Assembly: GCF_048569485.1 (NCBI RefSeq)
Contig: NC_134364.1
Coordinates: forward strand, 131,462,752-131,526,751
From: Anomaloglossus baeobatrachus
Lineage: Eukaryota > Chordata > Amphibia > Anura > Aromobatidae
Direction: 5' to 3'
Length of the DNA stretch: 64,000 nucleotides
A program made the translations under genes and the position numbers. This document shows positions 45,085 through 57,115 of this stretch, one piece after another. Each line of letters starts with the position of its first letter. Within the stretch, counting starts at the first letter, position 1. Below the pieces are notes generated by a model, which was given only the letters and a program-made list of their open reading frames with translations, was not told where the DNA came from and did not search any database.

Positions 45085-46412
45085 CTTGTTTCCGTCCCTC
45101 CTTGGTTTCTTTCCGGCACCGCCTCTTTAAGGGCGGAGCTTCGGCTTTCGCGCCTCCACTGCTCGGGAAGACGCTCGAGCGGGGAACTTTTCGCGCCCAA
45201 TAAAGCACAAGGCGCACTTCCACCAGGCGGTAGAACGGTAGGATCCTGTTCGTGACGCCAAGTTGTCGCGGGCGGCGGGGCGCTGCGCTCACCACGCTCG
45301 GGTCCGGCACTGCTGCTGCTGCTGCTCGGTGGCTCGAGCGGTGGGTCGGATCCGGGGACTCGAGCGGCGCTCCTCGCCTGTGAGTGAAAGGGGTGTTTTG
45401 TTGGTGTTTGGGGGTGTCGGTTTGTGACGCCACCCACGGTGTGTGGTGAGGTTGGGCACCACCTCTGCTCTGTACGGGGATCCCGGGAGCGGTGACAGGG
45501 AGCAGCTGGGATGTTTTCCTCCCCTCCGTGGGTAGGGGAATTGTGGTAGTCCCGGGGCCCGGAGTGATTGTCTGTTTGATGGATTGCAGGGCTCGACCAG
45601 GTGCAGGGTCGCGGGGCAGCGCAGTGCCAGACGGCACGGTGGTACTTACTCAGCCAGTAAAGCACACGGAGTCTCTGGTAAAACAAACGGCTGGATGGAC
45701 GAGTCCCACAGATGGCTGCAACAGTTACTCCCGGTAGGCTGTCGGTAACTGTCTCTCCCTGCACCGGTGTTATGTTCTCGGCCCCGATGGCTTCCCACCA
45801 GTAACCCGCTCCCCTGCGGTATGTTGGCTAAGGAAGCCCCTTCTTGCCCGCAGGCTCTGGCCCTGGGAGCTCTAGCGCTGGCGGTAGCAAACCCTGGAGG
45901 TTCCCGTCGCTGACGGATTTGACCAGTTTTACGGTGACTCCTAGCCTGGTCGGGGTCCGTAGGCCCTGCCGGATGGTGCTGGCTTCTCTTCACTCCCCGA
46001 TCTGGTACCGGCGGGCCACCGCCCGTCCCCGGTCCTTACGGTTGTGCGTCAATCGGCCTCTCCTGCAGACGGTCACCACCGCCTGCCAACCTTGCTCTTT
46101 CTGTGCCCTGGCCACGTACCCGGACACGGTCAGTCAGTTCCTCCACTACTACTTTCCTCACTCTCCTCTACTCTCAACTCGACTCCTCTCAACTCTGCAC
46201 TGCACTGCACTGACTTCCTTTTCCCGCCTCCAGTGCTGTGAACTCCTCGGTGGTTGGAGCCAATCGCCTGGCTCCGCCCCACCTGGTGTGGACATCAGCC
46301 CCTGGAGGAAGGCAACAAGGATTTGTGTCTGACTTAGATGTTCCTAACCGGGGTGTGGGGTGTGTTGTTGCAGTACCTGTGATGTCCTGGCTTGTCCAGG
46401 GCGCCACACCAC

Positions 46413-47587
46413 CTCTTCAGATATATTCTGACAATAGGCAGGCACAATGTTGGTAGTGTGGCCTCCAGGGAACAAGCATACACCTATGAGTGCGCCAATA
46501 GCCCTCCCTTATGTAGTAGCTCCACCTCTAAAGTGTCAGTGAAGCACCCAGCTTTCTTATGACCCTGCATCTGGTAACACGTCACCCCCTGACCAAGCTT
46601 CCCTGCCGCCATATTACTGCAGTATTGGTGCCAGTGATGCGCCTCACAAGAGACGCGCCAACACCCAGAGCAGCGGTGTACAGGACATCAGGCAAGAAGT
46701 ACGACCCCATCACTGGGGAGGCATTACATCCTGATGATGAGCGGGACGTTCTCTCCTGGGTCCTGTACACACTATGCATAATATACTACAGTGCACATAG
46801 CACATAACTGGGCAGCAAGATACTGCAGAAAGGCGATGCACATAAATAAAAGTGTAACTATACACCCCAGGAAGTGATCCGAGCGCTGCCATGTGAAAAT
46901 CGGACCTCGGACGGCAGCACTCCGACCAATATTAGCCCATCGCAATGTGCTCTTGTATGGTCCAGTTTACAGCAATCTGCGGCCATGACTGGTCCGAGAA
47001 ATGATGCGGCTGCTTCGACTTAGCCCAAGACGTAGGGCAGAAATAGCAGTGGTGCAGACGCACAGGGGCCAAGAGGTAAGGGGGGGTCACTACTCCCTCC
47101 AAAGCAGATGGAATTGTGCATTATGATGAGATAACGGCCCCTAGATTGTTCTTGTCTGTGTCCACTTCTGAGTGATTGATGACAAATGTATGGTCACTTT
47201 TCATTTGCAGGATAGAGGGCTCATGCGCACGTAACTGCTGAATATTCTGCAGCAATTTGACAGCACATGTGCGCTTCAAATCGCTGCAGAAACACTGTGT
47301 AATGGATGCAGTATTTTTATTAAAAAAGCCGGTTTCCTGCGCTCTGGCTGCTGCCCCCCACCATAGACAGAGGGGAGCTGCATCCAAAGCGCACAGAATA
47401 ATTAACATGCTGCTTTTATGAACGCATGGATTTGGGTCAAAATTTTAGCACCCAAATCTCTGCGTTCATAAAAGCAACGTGCGCAGGTATCATGCACAAT
47501 CTTCATAGATTGTGCAGGGGACGCAGGACGCATGCATTTACACTGCAGTGCTATACGCATGTAATTACGCAACGTGTGTACGAGCCC
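46413..47587. other. Unassigned sequence with a long hairpin
   Basis: No recognised gene; the open frame at 46559-46807 matches nothing I know. A hairpin at 47411-47477 is listed separately. The right part (about 47090-47587) looks MITE-like. Confidence 0.45.
47411..47477. repeat. Perfect-like hairpin with arms of about 25 bases
   Basis: GCTTTTATGAACGCATGGAT is followed, after about a dozen loop bases, by an inverted arm ending GCGTTCATAAAAGC. The arms match except at about two positions near ATGGA/TCTCT. No run of T follows, so it is not a bacterial-type terminator; it is probably the centre of a palindromic MITE. Confidence 0.7.
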
Positions 47588-49045
47588 TTAAGGTGGTGTC
47601 ACACATAGCGACGCAGCAGCGATCACGACCAGCGATCTGACCTTATCAGGATCGCTGCTGCGTCGTTACATGGTCGCTGGTGAGCGGTCAAACAGGCAGA
47701 TCTCACCAGCGACCAGTGACCAACCCCCAGCCAGCAGCAACGCATGGAAGCGTAACTAAGGTAAATACTGGGTGTCACAAACCACCGGGGGGGGTCACTC
47801 AGAAATCCCCCGCGCTGGCTACCAGTACGTCACAATCGGGGGGTAACAAGTGGGGGTCACCCCTCCTTTATACCTCCCGACCGACAGACAGAGCACGTGA
47901 CGCGCTCTCTAGCGCCCCTCTTATAGTCAGGCCAATTATGGAATTGCCCGACAATAAGCAAGGAGGCCGCTATACTACTTATGCCGATTATTGAAGGGTC
48001 CCCGGTGAGAGTAGGGTATATATTCCCCCGACCTCCGCGGGCGGAATATATAAGATCTCCCCGAATCTCACTGGCCTCCCCACAATAATCCTTGGCACAG
48101 ACTCGCTGCCACCAACCGCTTCACGGTAACTATTAGCCGAACACACAGACGTGGGATTCAAGATCGAGATAACAGAACAGCCCAAGATTAATTATATAAT
48201 TTAATCAGCCTAAAGCACACTAGAAACTACAATATATACAATAGGGAATCTACAGAATATACATATGTCAGAGTACAGTTACAGATAAAGCATGGTTTAC
48301 AAACAGGTATGCAATTCAATCAGTTACCTTGTGCGTCTGGCCACAGGGGGGCGCTGTAGACCAGGTTTCCAGGAACTCCCACAGATGTTTCCTGCACGTG
48401 ACCCCCAGCGAAAGAACACTGGAAAATGGCCGAAGTAGGGTTATCAACCTGGGCAAATCCAGGTCCCCTCCTACCTTCGTGACCTCAGAGGGAGCACTGC
48501 TCCACCCCTGGCTGGAGTTATGGACAAAATCCACAACATGGAATATGGCCATAACTTGGCCTGGGAGCGTCGTAGGCGGACGCCAATGCTCTCATTGTGA
48601 CAGTTATGAATTTAGCTACAGAATGAGAGGTTTCATGACTTGTCTACTAGTTCCACATTGGCTGATATCACGCCTGGGGTATTTCCCAAGCTCCCGCTCC
48701 CATAAAAAAGGTGTGCCAGCATCGTCCGCATGCGAAAACACCATTTTTATGGTTGCCGTATTTATCGGAAATATGGCTTGCGAGATATGAACCATTTTTT
48801 ACTGGAGTCGTTCTGTCTGGCTAGTTCCAGAGCCTTATAATGAGATACAACTCTTGTTACAGGGTGACGGCAGGGAGTCATCCTGTGTCCTTTGTTCCCA
48901 CATCACCTAATTTCCATATCACAGGAGATGGCCATGGGATGGGTTGCTAAACAAGTTGTGTGAAGGAAAGGGGGGGTGACACCAGGAGAGGGCTTCCTGA
49001 CATAACTTGAATATCATGATTTATCGTCATATCTCCGGATTTACC

Positions 49046-50600
49046 TCACACCTCCCCCCTTTTGAGGGCGCTAGGGGGCAGCACACTCCGGTGTTCCCCC
49101 GTGCGCCCGTCCGCGACCTCTCCTTGTCGGGACAGCCCGTCTGCGTTACCGTGGTCACGGCCCCTTTTGTGGCGAATGGTGAAGTTGTATTGCTGGAGCG
49201 CAAGGCTCCATCGCAACAGTCGCCCATTCGTCCCAGAGACGGTGTGCAACCAGCTGAGGGGGTTGTGGTCCGTCTCCACGATGAAGTGGCGCCCGTATAG
49301 ATAGGGTTGCAGACGCTGCAGGGCCCACACTATGGCCAGGCACTCCTTCTCCATTGTGGAATAGGCCACTTCCCTCGGTAACAGCTTCCTGCTCAGGTAC
49401 AAGACTGGGTGCTCTTGGCTCGCAGAGTCCACCTGGCTGAGCACCGCACCGAGGCCGAAGTCACTGGCGTCGGTCTGTACTACAAACGGCCGCGTGAAGT
49501 CGGCTGCCTGTAGCACGGGCGGGCTGGACAGGGCGTCCTTTAGGGCCCGGAAGGCTGTCTCGCAGTCCATTGTCCAATCGACTGCAGAGGGCAGCTTCTT
49601 CTTGGTGAGGTCCGTCAGGGGCTTTGCCAGGCTACTATAGCATGGAACAAACCTCCTATAGTACCCAGCGGTCCCCAAGAAGGACATCACCTGCTTCTTG
49701 GTCCTGGGGGTGGGCCAGGATGCGATGGCCTCCACTTTCTCAGGCTCGGGCTTCAGTGTTCCCCCGCCTACCCGGTGACCGAGGTACTGGACCTCGCTCA
49801 TGGCCAGCTGACACTTGCCCGGCTTGATGGTCAAACCTGCCCGGTGGACCCGCCTGAGCACCTGTGCTAGATGCTCTAGGTGATCTTCCCAGGTGGGACT
49901 GAAGACGGCAATGTCATCCAGGTACGCGGCCGCGTACCCTTCAAGTCCCTTGAGCAGGGTGTTGACCATCCGCTGGAAAGTGGCAGGGGCATTCCTCATC
50001 CCGAATGGCATCACCGTGGACTCGTACAGTCCAAATGGGGTAATAAAGGCAGAGCGTTCCCTGGCCTTGCGAGTCAGGGGGATCTGCCAATATCCCCGGC
50101 TCAGGTCCATGATGGTCAGGTACTGAGCCCCGGCCAACTGATCGAGCAGGTCATCGATGCGTGGCATTGGGTACGCATCGGCGACCGTGACAGCATTGAG
50201 CCCCCTGTAGTCCACGCAGAACCGAGTGGTTCGGTCCTTCTTAGGGACGAGGACTACAGGCGAGGCCCAAGCGCTGTTGGATGCCTGGATCACCCCCAGC
50301 TTCAGCATCTCGTCAATCTCCTGGCGCATGTGTTGCTGCACCTCCAGGGAGACCCGATATGCTGAACGCCGGATCGGGGGATGATCCCCAGTGTCCACGT
50401 GATGGACAGCCAAGTCAGTCCTTCCGGGCTGGTTGGTAAACAACCCCCGGAAGGGGTGTAGGGTGGCCCACAGCTGGGACCGTTGGTCCTCCAAGAGCTG
50501 GTGGCCAACCTCCACATCCTCAATGGATCCGCCTGCCCTAACCTGGGCTAGCATATCCAAGAGGGTTTCCGCTTCTCCCTCCTCGGGCAGGTTGCACACG
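49046..50600 (-). mobile_element. Reverse transcriptase and RNase H region of the Gmr1-type element
   Basis: Reverse transcriptase words FCVDYRGLNAVTV, MPFGMRNAPATFQRM and AAYLDDIAVFS (near 49895-49935), then RNase H words VQTDASDFGLGAVLS (about 49440-49490) and TDHNPLSWLHT. The stop lies just inside the 3' LTR, so the polypurine tract is part of the coding sequence. Upstream limit is approximate. Confidence 0.93.
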
Positions 50601-50699
50601 GGGAGCGCACATGCCTCCCGCTCATGATGTGCCTTCATCATGTTCACATGGAAGGGCTTCCGCCTTCCACGGCAGGGTCCAGGGTGACCAGGTACGTCA

Positions 50700-53600
50700 C
50701 AGGGTTGAGCTGCTGGTACACGAGGTATGGGCCTTCCCAGGCTGCCTGAAGCTTGTCCTGTGGTACGGGGACCAGTACCCACACCTTTTGACCCACTTGG
50801 TAGGTCCTCTCACAAGCGTTCTGGTCATACCAACGCTTCTGATCGGCCTGGGCTTGAGCCATATTGTCGTGTACCAGTTGCGTCAAGGCCTGCATTTTGT
50901 CCCGGAAGCGCATGACATACTCGATAACCGACACTCCAGGGGTGGCCAAATCCCCTTCCCAAGCCTCTTTCACCAGAGCCAGGGGGCCCCGCACACGTCG
51001 CCCGTACAGGAGCTCAAACGGTGAGAATCCTGTTGAGGCCTGTGGAACCTCCCGGTAAGCAAATAACAGGTGTGGGAGATACCGCTCCCAGTCACGCCCA
51101 TGGGAGTCGACCAACATCTTAAGCATCTGCTTTAAGGTGCCATTGAACCGCTCGCACAGGCCATTAGTCTGTGGATGGTACGGGCTGGCCACCAGATGTC
51201 GCACCTGGACCTGCTTACAGAGGGCCTCCATCAGCTGGGACATGAATTGGGTCCCCCGGTCAGTGAGCATTTCCTGGGGAAAACCCACTCGGGAGAAAAT
51301 CTCCAGCAATGCGGTGGCCACCTTGTCAGCCCGAATGGACGACAAGGCCACTGCTTCTGGGTACCGGGTGGCATAGTCCACTACCGTCAGTATGAAGCGT
51401 TTCCCGGAGCTGCTGGGGATGGCCAGCGGGCCGACCAGATCCACAGCCACCCTCCTGAAAGGCTCATCGATGATTGGCAGAGATACTAGTGGGGCTTTGG
51501 GGTGTGGCCCCGCCTTCCCCACTCTCTGACAGGTTTCACACGAACGGCAGTAGGCAGCCACATCGGCCCCCATTTTTGGCCAGTAGAAATGCTGGTTTAA
51601 CCTGGCCTTGGTCTTAGCGATCCCTAGGTGTCCGGCCATCGGAATCTCATGTGCGATCCGCAACAACTCCGTCCGGAACGGATAGGGTACCACCAACTGT
51701 CGGTCCCTGGGCCACGCCTCCGGTGAACCCTGCTGGACCGTGGCCCGGTACAGCCGTCCTTGGTCCCAGACCACTCGCTCCGGGTCCGAGTCCGAGGGAG
51801 GCTGTGCCGCCTGCTCCTTTAGAGCTTTCAGGCTGTCGTCAGCTTCTAACGCTGCCTGAAACCCCTGACTAGATGTGGCCAGAATCGACGAGACTGTCAC
51901 ATCTTCGGTCAGTACCCCGGGACCTGTGTCCTGGCCTCCACCTGACTCGGCTGCCACTTGGTCAGAAGGGGAAGAGCTATCGGACCTCCGGGAGGCCCCT
52001 TGGCTTCCAGCACTCCCACTGCGGGTGACAGCGGCCACAGCCGCTGCGACCGTGGGTCGTGCCTGCTCCTCCTCCGTTCCTGACCAAGTCGCCGGTTCAG
52101 GCAGACCTACCTGGCTTCCTGACACCCCGGTTGTGGGGGAACCATGCACCGAGATCTTACCTGGGAGCACTTCCGCTCCTGGACCGGCCCCAATCTCACC
52201 TGCCTGTTCCCCTCCTGCAGCAACAGAACCCCGCTGTGAAATCTCTGGGGACCCCACATTTGCTGTGGTAGCCCCCACCCCACACACTGGTCCTCCCCCT
52301 GCAGCACCCTGCTCTCTGCTTATCCCTGCAGAGGGCAGCAGATCCCAGCTCACAGGCTGATTACTTGTAGAGGCATTGTCACACCTTTCTCTGACCCCCT
52401 CCCCTGTCACAGCTGCAGCTGTGTGTGTGTCTATGGTGTCTATGCAAGCAGAAATATCAGAGTTCACTCCCTCCTCCCTTACATCATTCATAGATAACAC
52501 ATTAACATTGTCCGGAGGCATGTCAGTACTGGCTGAAGGTTCAGCCCTTGGTTGGGGCCCAAACTGGGAGGTTATCTGCCCCAAATCTGTCCCAAGTAGC
52601 ACGTTTGCGGGGATCCGATCAGTTACCCCCACCTCCCTCACCCCTCGCCCTGCGCCCCAGTCCACATAAATGTCAGCAACAGGCAGCGCCGGGTCAATGC
52701 CTCCAATCCCGGAGACAGCGAGGGTTTTTCCAGGGATCAAGTCTTGGGGGGACACCATCTCAGGCCGCACCAGAGTCACCTCCGAGGCGCTGTCTCGCAG
52801 TCCCATGGTCACAGACCGGCCGACGGTGACAGGTTGGAAGCTGTCCAGGGACCTACCACCACCCCCACCCACACAATACACCTTGGGCGGCCCTTGGGAC
52901 GGGGACGGAGCCGGGGCCTTGGGACGCTGAGGGCACATGGCCTTGAAGTGTCCAGGTAGGTTGCACTGGTGGCACCGTCTTGGTTCTGCCACGGGCCTGG
53001 AGAGGGGAGTTGAGGGGGACACCCCCTGCAGTCTAGGGGCAGGTGGGGCAGTCGCAGAGTTCATCTTACCCCCTCTCCAGGTGCTGCTGGTGGCTGCTCT
53101 CCTGGCTTCAGGAGCCCGATTGTTGGTGTAGTCATCGGCCAGGGCAGCTGTAGCCGTGGACCCCTTTGGCTTCTGGTCTCGGATGAACTGGCGGAGATCC
53201 TCAGGGCAGTTCCACAAGAGTTGCTCCGTGATGACCAAGTCCAGGATCTCTGGTCCGGTGGAAAGCTGCAGGCCTTGGGTCCAGTGGTCGGCAGCTCGGG
53301 CAAGTGCCCGCCGGTGGTCAGCCCAGGAGTCCTTTGGTCCCTTCTGCAGGGTCCGGAACTTCTTGCGGTAGGACTCCGGAGTGAGGTTGTACTGTTGGAT
53401 CAGGGCCCGCTTGATGGTGTCGTAGCCCTGATCTGCCTCAGCAGGCAAGTCCCCAAGGATTTCCAGGGCCTTACCCCTTAAACGGGGGGTCAGGTATTTG
53501 GCCCACTGGTCCTTGTCCAGATGGTGCTGCAAGCAAGTCCGTTCAAAAGCAGTCAAGAAAGAGTCCAAGTCTCCATCCTTCTCCAGCACTGGGAAGTCCT

Positions 53601-54258
53601 CAACACGGACCTTTGGAAGTTTGGTGTCTTGAAGGTCACGTGTGGCTGATGAGGGCTGGAGCTTGGCTAGATGCAGCTGGTAGTCACGGTCTGCCTGTCG
53701 CTCCGCAGCCTCACGCTCTGCCTGGCGCTCTTCACGCGCTGCTTGCCGCTCCGCAGCCTCAGCATCACGCGCTGCCTGCCGCTCTGCCCTGCGCTCTGCC
53801 AGGAGTTCCTTGTAGCCCTTCTGGTCTCCAGCCTGGAGAAGGGCCATAGCCATTTGAAGAAGGCTATCCGAGCCTCCCAGGCTCGGTGGAATGGCACGTG
53901 GTGATCTGCGGCCCGCTGCGGAGCCTGGTGATTCACTGTCCATTGCAGAGCGGAGGGCTGGCATCTGGCTCGTTGAGGACCCTTGGGTGAGCTGCTCCTC
54001 ATCTTGTCCAGCAGTGCCAGGTTGTGCAATGTCCTCTGCAGAGCTGTTTTCTGGCGTCGAGCTCCTGGAGGACTCGTGGGCAACCTCCTCATTACTGTCC
54101 ACAGCACCGTCCTCCCTCTCTTCGGCTCCTGCTTTAGCATTGGCCAGTTGCCTAGCTCTGCTCCTGGTGCCATCAGCCATTCTTGCAGACTTTTGGTCAC
54201 TGACACAGAACTGACACCTGATGCCTCCACACACCTTACAGTATCTGCACTCTGACAC
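50700..54258 (-). mobile_element. gag, protease and integrase region of the Gmr1-type element
   Basis: Begins with a cysteine-rich word, CRYCKVCGGIRCQFC, then a charged coiled-coil-like part (many ERQAARE words). A capsid-like part follows, then a CCHC knuckle (CHQCNLPGHFKAMC, near 52930-52976), a protease-like LRDSASEVTLV, an integrase zinc domain HLGIAKTKARLNQHFYWPK near 51525-51655, then VAVDLVGPLA, LTDRGTQF and HPQTNGLCERFNG for the Asp, Asp, Glu core (about 51140-51455). Limits are approximate. Confidence 0.93.
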
Positions 54259-56201
54259 TCTAGTGTTGAGCTAGTCTGAAGACCCCAGCAGCCACAGCTG
54301 CTGCAGGCAGTCTTTAGTGTCTGGGAGTATGGGTCTCACACTCACACACACTATTATCTCGATCCCACCGCTATGCCACCAATATGTCACGAACCACCGG
54401 GGGGGTCACTCAGAAATCCCCCGCGCTGGCTACCAGTACGTCACAATCGGGGGGTAACAAGTGGGGGTCACCCCTCCTTTATACCTCCCGACCGACAGAC
54501 AGAGCACGTGACGCGCTCTCTAGCGCCCCTCTTATAGTCAGGCCAATTATGGAATTGCCCGACAATAAGCAAGGAGGCCGCTATACTACTTATGCCGATT
54601 ATTGAAGGGTCCCCGGTGAGAGTAGGGTATATATTCCCCCGACCTCCGCGGGCGGAATATATAAGATCTCCCCGAATCTCACTGGCCTCCCCACAATAAT
54701 CCTTGGCACAGACTCGCTGCCACCAACCGCTTCACGGTAACTATTAGCCGAACACACAGACGTGGGATTCAAGATCGAGATAACAGAACAGCCCAAGATT
54801 AATTATATAATTTAATCAGCCTAAAGCACACTAGAAACTACAATATATACAATAGGGAATCTACAGAATATACATATGTCAGAGTACAGTTACAGATAAA
54901 GCATGGTTTACAAACAGGTATGCAATTCAATCAGTTACCTTGTGCGTCTGGCCACAGGGGGGCGCTGTAGACCAGGTTTCCAGGAACTCCCACAGATGTT
55001 TCCTGCACGTGACCCCCAGCGAAAGAACACTGGAAAATGGCCGAAGTAGGGTTATCAACCTGGGCAAATCCAGGTCCCCTCCTACCTTCGTGACCTCAGA
55101 GGGAGCACTGCTCCACCCCTGGCTGGAGTTATGGACAAAATCCACAACATGGAATATGGCCATAACTTGGCCTGGGAGCGTCGTAGGCGGACGCCAATGC
55201 TCTCATTGTGACAGTTATGAATTTAGCTACAGAATGAGAGGTTTCATGACTTGTCTACTAGTTCCACATTGGCTGATATCACGCCTGGGGTATTTCCCAA
55301 GCTCCCGCTCCCATAAAAAAGGTGTGCCAGCATCGTCCGCATGCGAAAACACCATTTTTATGGTTGCCGTATTTATCGGAAATATGGCTTGCGAGATATG
55401 AACCATTTTTTACTGGAGTCGTTCTGTCTGGCTAGTTCCAGAGCCTTATAATGAGATACAACTCTTGTTACAGGGTGACGGCAGGGAGTCATCCTGTGTC
55501 CTTTGTTCCCACATCACCTAATTTCCATATCACAGGAGATGGCCATGGGATGGGTTGCTAAACAAGTTGTGTGAAGGAAAGGGGGGGTGACACCAGGAGA
55601 GGGCTTCCTGACATAACTTGAATATCATGATTTATCGTCATATCTCCGGATTTACCTCACACTGGGTAACCAAGGAAAGCACTTCTCTTGGTTACCCAAT
55701 ATTTACCTTAGTTACTAGCGTCCGCCGCTCTCACGCTGCCAGTGCCTGCTCCCTGCATTCCTAGCCAGAGTACACATCGGGTAATTACCCGAAGTGTACT
55801 CCAGCTACATGTGCAGGGAGCAGGCACTGGCAGCGTGAGAGCGGCGGTGCTAGTAACTAAGATAAATATCAGGTAACCAAGAAAAGGGTTTCTTGGTTAC
55901 CCGATGTTTACCATGGTTACAGCTTACCGCAGGCTGCCAGACGCCGGCTCCTGCTCCCTGCTCGCTTCATTTCGTCGCTCTCTCGCTGTCACACACAGCG
56001 ATCTGTGCTTCACAGCGGGAGAGCAACAACCAAAAAATGAAGCAGGACATTCAGCAACAACCAGCAACCTCACAGCAGGGGCCAGGTTGTTGCTGGATGT
56101 CACACACAGCGACAGCGACGGGACGTCGCTGCTACATCACAGAAAATGGTGACTTAGCAGCGACGTCGTTGTTGTCGTCGCTGTGTGTGACACCAGCTTA
56201 A

Positions 56202-57115
56202 AGGCTTGGGTCATAGTGAGAGAATCGGCCTGATTATGCTAATGTCACTCCACTGAGCCTCTGATCAGAGTGTAAGCCGAGTGCCATTCACTGTTGTGTC
56301 ACGTGTGCGGATCAGAGCACAGCTGTGGAGAAGACAGGGGACTTACTTTCTCCATCTCCTCCATTGCCTGCGTCAGCGTACATTTTGTACATGCACCCAT
56401 AGGCTTGAATGTGTGAGCGCTGTCCTACGTACGCTGCCAATCACAGCATGCTGCAAGAGAAAAACAGCGGACTCATGGCTACTGGACATTGGATAAACTA
56501 TCGGGTAGCACTCGGCCCATGTATACGCTCATGTGGAGTTGAGCGCCACTGACAGAACCAGTGACTTTTTGACATTTTGATTTGTCAATTTTGCAAGATA
56601 TCTACATATTCAAAACCACTACCTATAATGAAAAGAGAGCGGGACTTTATATACTCCCTCCAGTCCTAGTTTTGGCAGCTCCAGTTCTATATCAGCTTTG
56701 GTGTTGAGACGTGACCACTGACGTCTATGAAGGGACCTGTCTCTGTCTAGTTATTGATTGTAACACAAAATGGTGCTGGCTTGCAGTGAGACAGTCAGCC
56801 AGCCCCCTTCCACACACACCGATGCAGCACCAACACACGAAAAGCTGTCCAGCGCTGAACGCACAGTTTTGGAAGTCTTCAGTTATCAGGTATTATGGTG
56901 GCTTATACATTTTGTGAGACTTCGAAGTCGATAATTCCATTGTGAGTTGCTGCAGTTCCTTCCATTTTTCAATAATAACACTCACAATTGATGGTGAAAT
57001 ATTTGAGAAGACATTTCAAGACCTGACTTGTTACGGCAGTGGCCCTCTATTACAGGACCGCGATTTAGTGAGCTCCAGAAAGTACAGGCAAACTGTGTAA
57101 GGAGCTGGACAGGCT
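56202..57115. other. MITE-like repeat (second copy) and unassigned sequence
   Basis: 56205-56550 is related to 12361-12800 (shared TTTCTCCATCTCCTCCATTG, AATCACAGCATGCTGC). The rest to 57115 is unassigned. Confidence 0.5.

Larger units (their letters stand above)
38209..46408 (-). mobile_element. Full-length Ty3/gypsy retrotransposon, CCAC target duplication
   Basis: A fossil of 8.2 kb with LTRs at 45264-46408 (5') and 38209-39394 (3'), CCAC on both sides (38205-38208, 46409-46412), a primer-binding-like TTGGCGTCACGAACAGG next to the 5' LTR and a polypurine tract AAGGGGGAA before the 3' LTR. Order on the minus strand is gag, protease, reverse transcriptase, RNase H, integrase, as in ordinary Ty3/gypsy. 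The pol region is broken in about two or three places. The LTRs differ by a few per cent by eye plus length differences, so it is moderately young. Confidence 0.95.
47773..55661 (-). mobile_element. Full-length Gmr1-type Ty3/gypsy element, CTGGG target duplication
   Basis: A 7.9-kb virus-like fossil with LTRs at 54385-55661 (5') and 47773-49050 (3'), CTGGG on both sides (47768-47772, 55662-55666) and a polypurine tract AAAAGGGGGGAGG beside the 3' LTR. On the minus strand the order is gag, zinc knuckle, protease, integrase, reverse transcriptase, RNase H, as in the Gmr1 clade of deuterostome gypsy elements. It looks whole or nearly so (at most about one break, or a natural change of frame). 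The LTRs differ by one base and one G-run length, so insertion was very recent. Confidence 0.95.
47592..56197. mobile_element. TTAA-flanked MITE interrupted by a Gmr1-type gypsy element
   Basis: Left end GGTGGTGTCACACATAGCGA and, inverted, right end GCTGGTGTCACACACAGCGA, with TTAA on both sides (47588-47591, 56198-56201). Its own sequence is 47592-47772 and 55667-56197. The class is open: TTAA suggests piggyBac, but the ends are not piggyBac-like; a PIF/Harbinger TWA site would be imperfect. The right half has its own inverted pieces, with words such as GGTAACCAAG and CTTGGTTACC. Confidence 0.75.

Noticed and set aside
47411-47477. Hairpin as a transcription terminator or microRNA precursor
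   Set aside because: No T run or gene context for a terminator, and the near-perfect short stem with MITE-like flanks looks like a transposon centre; no evidence of processing.
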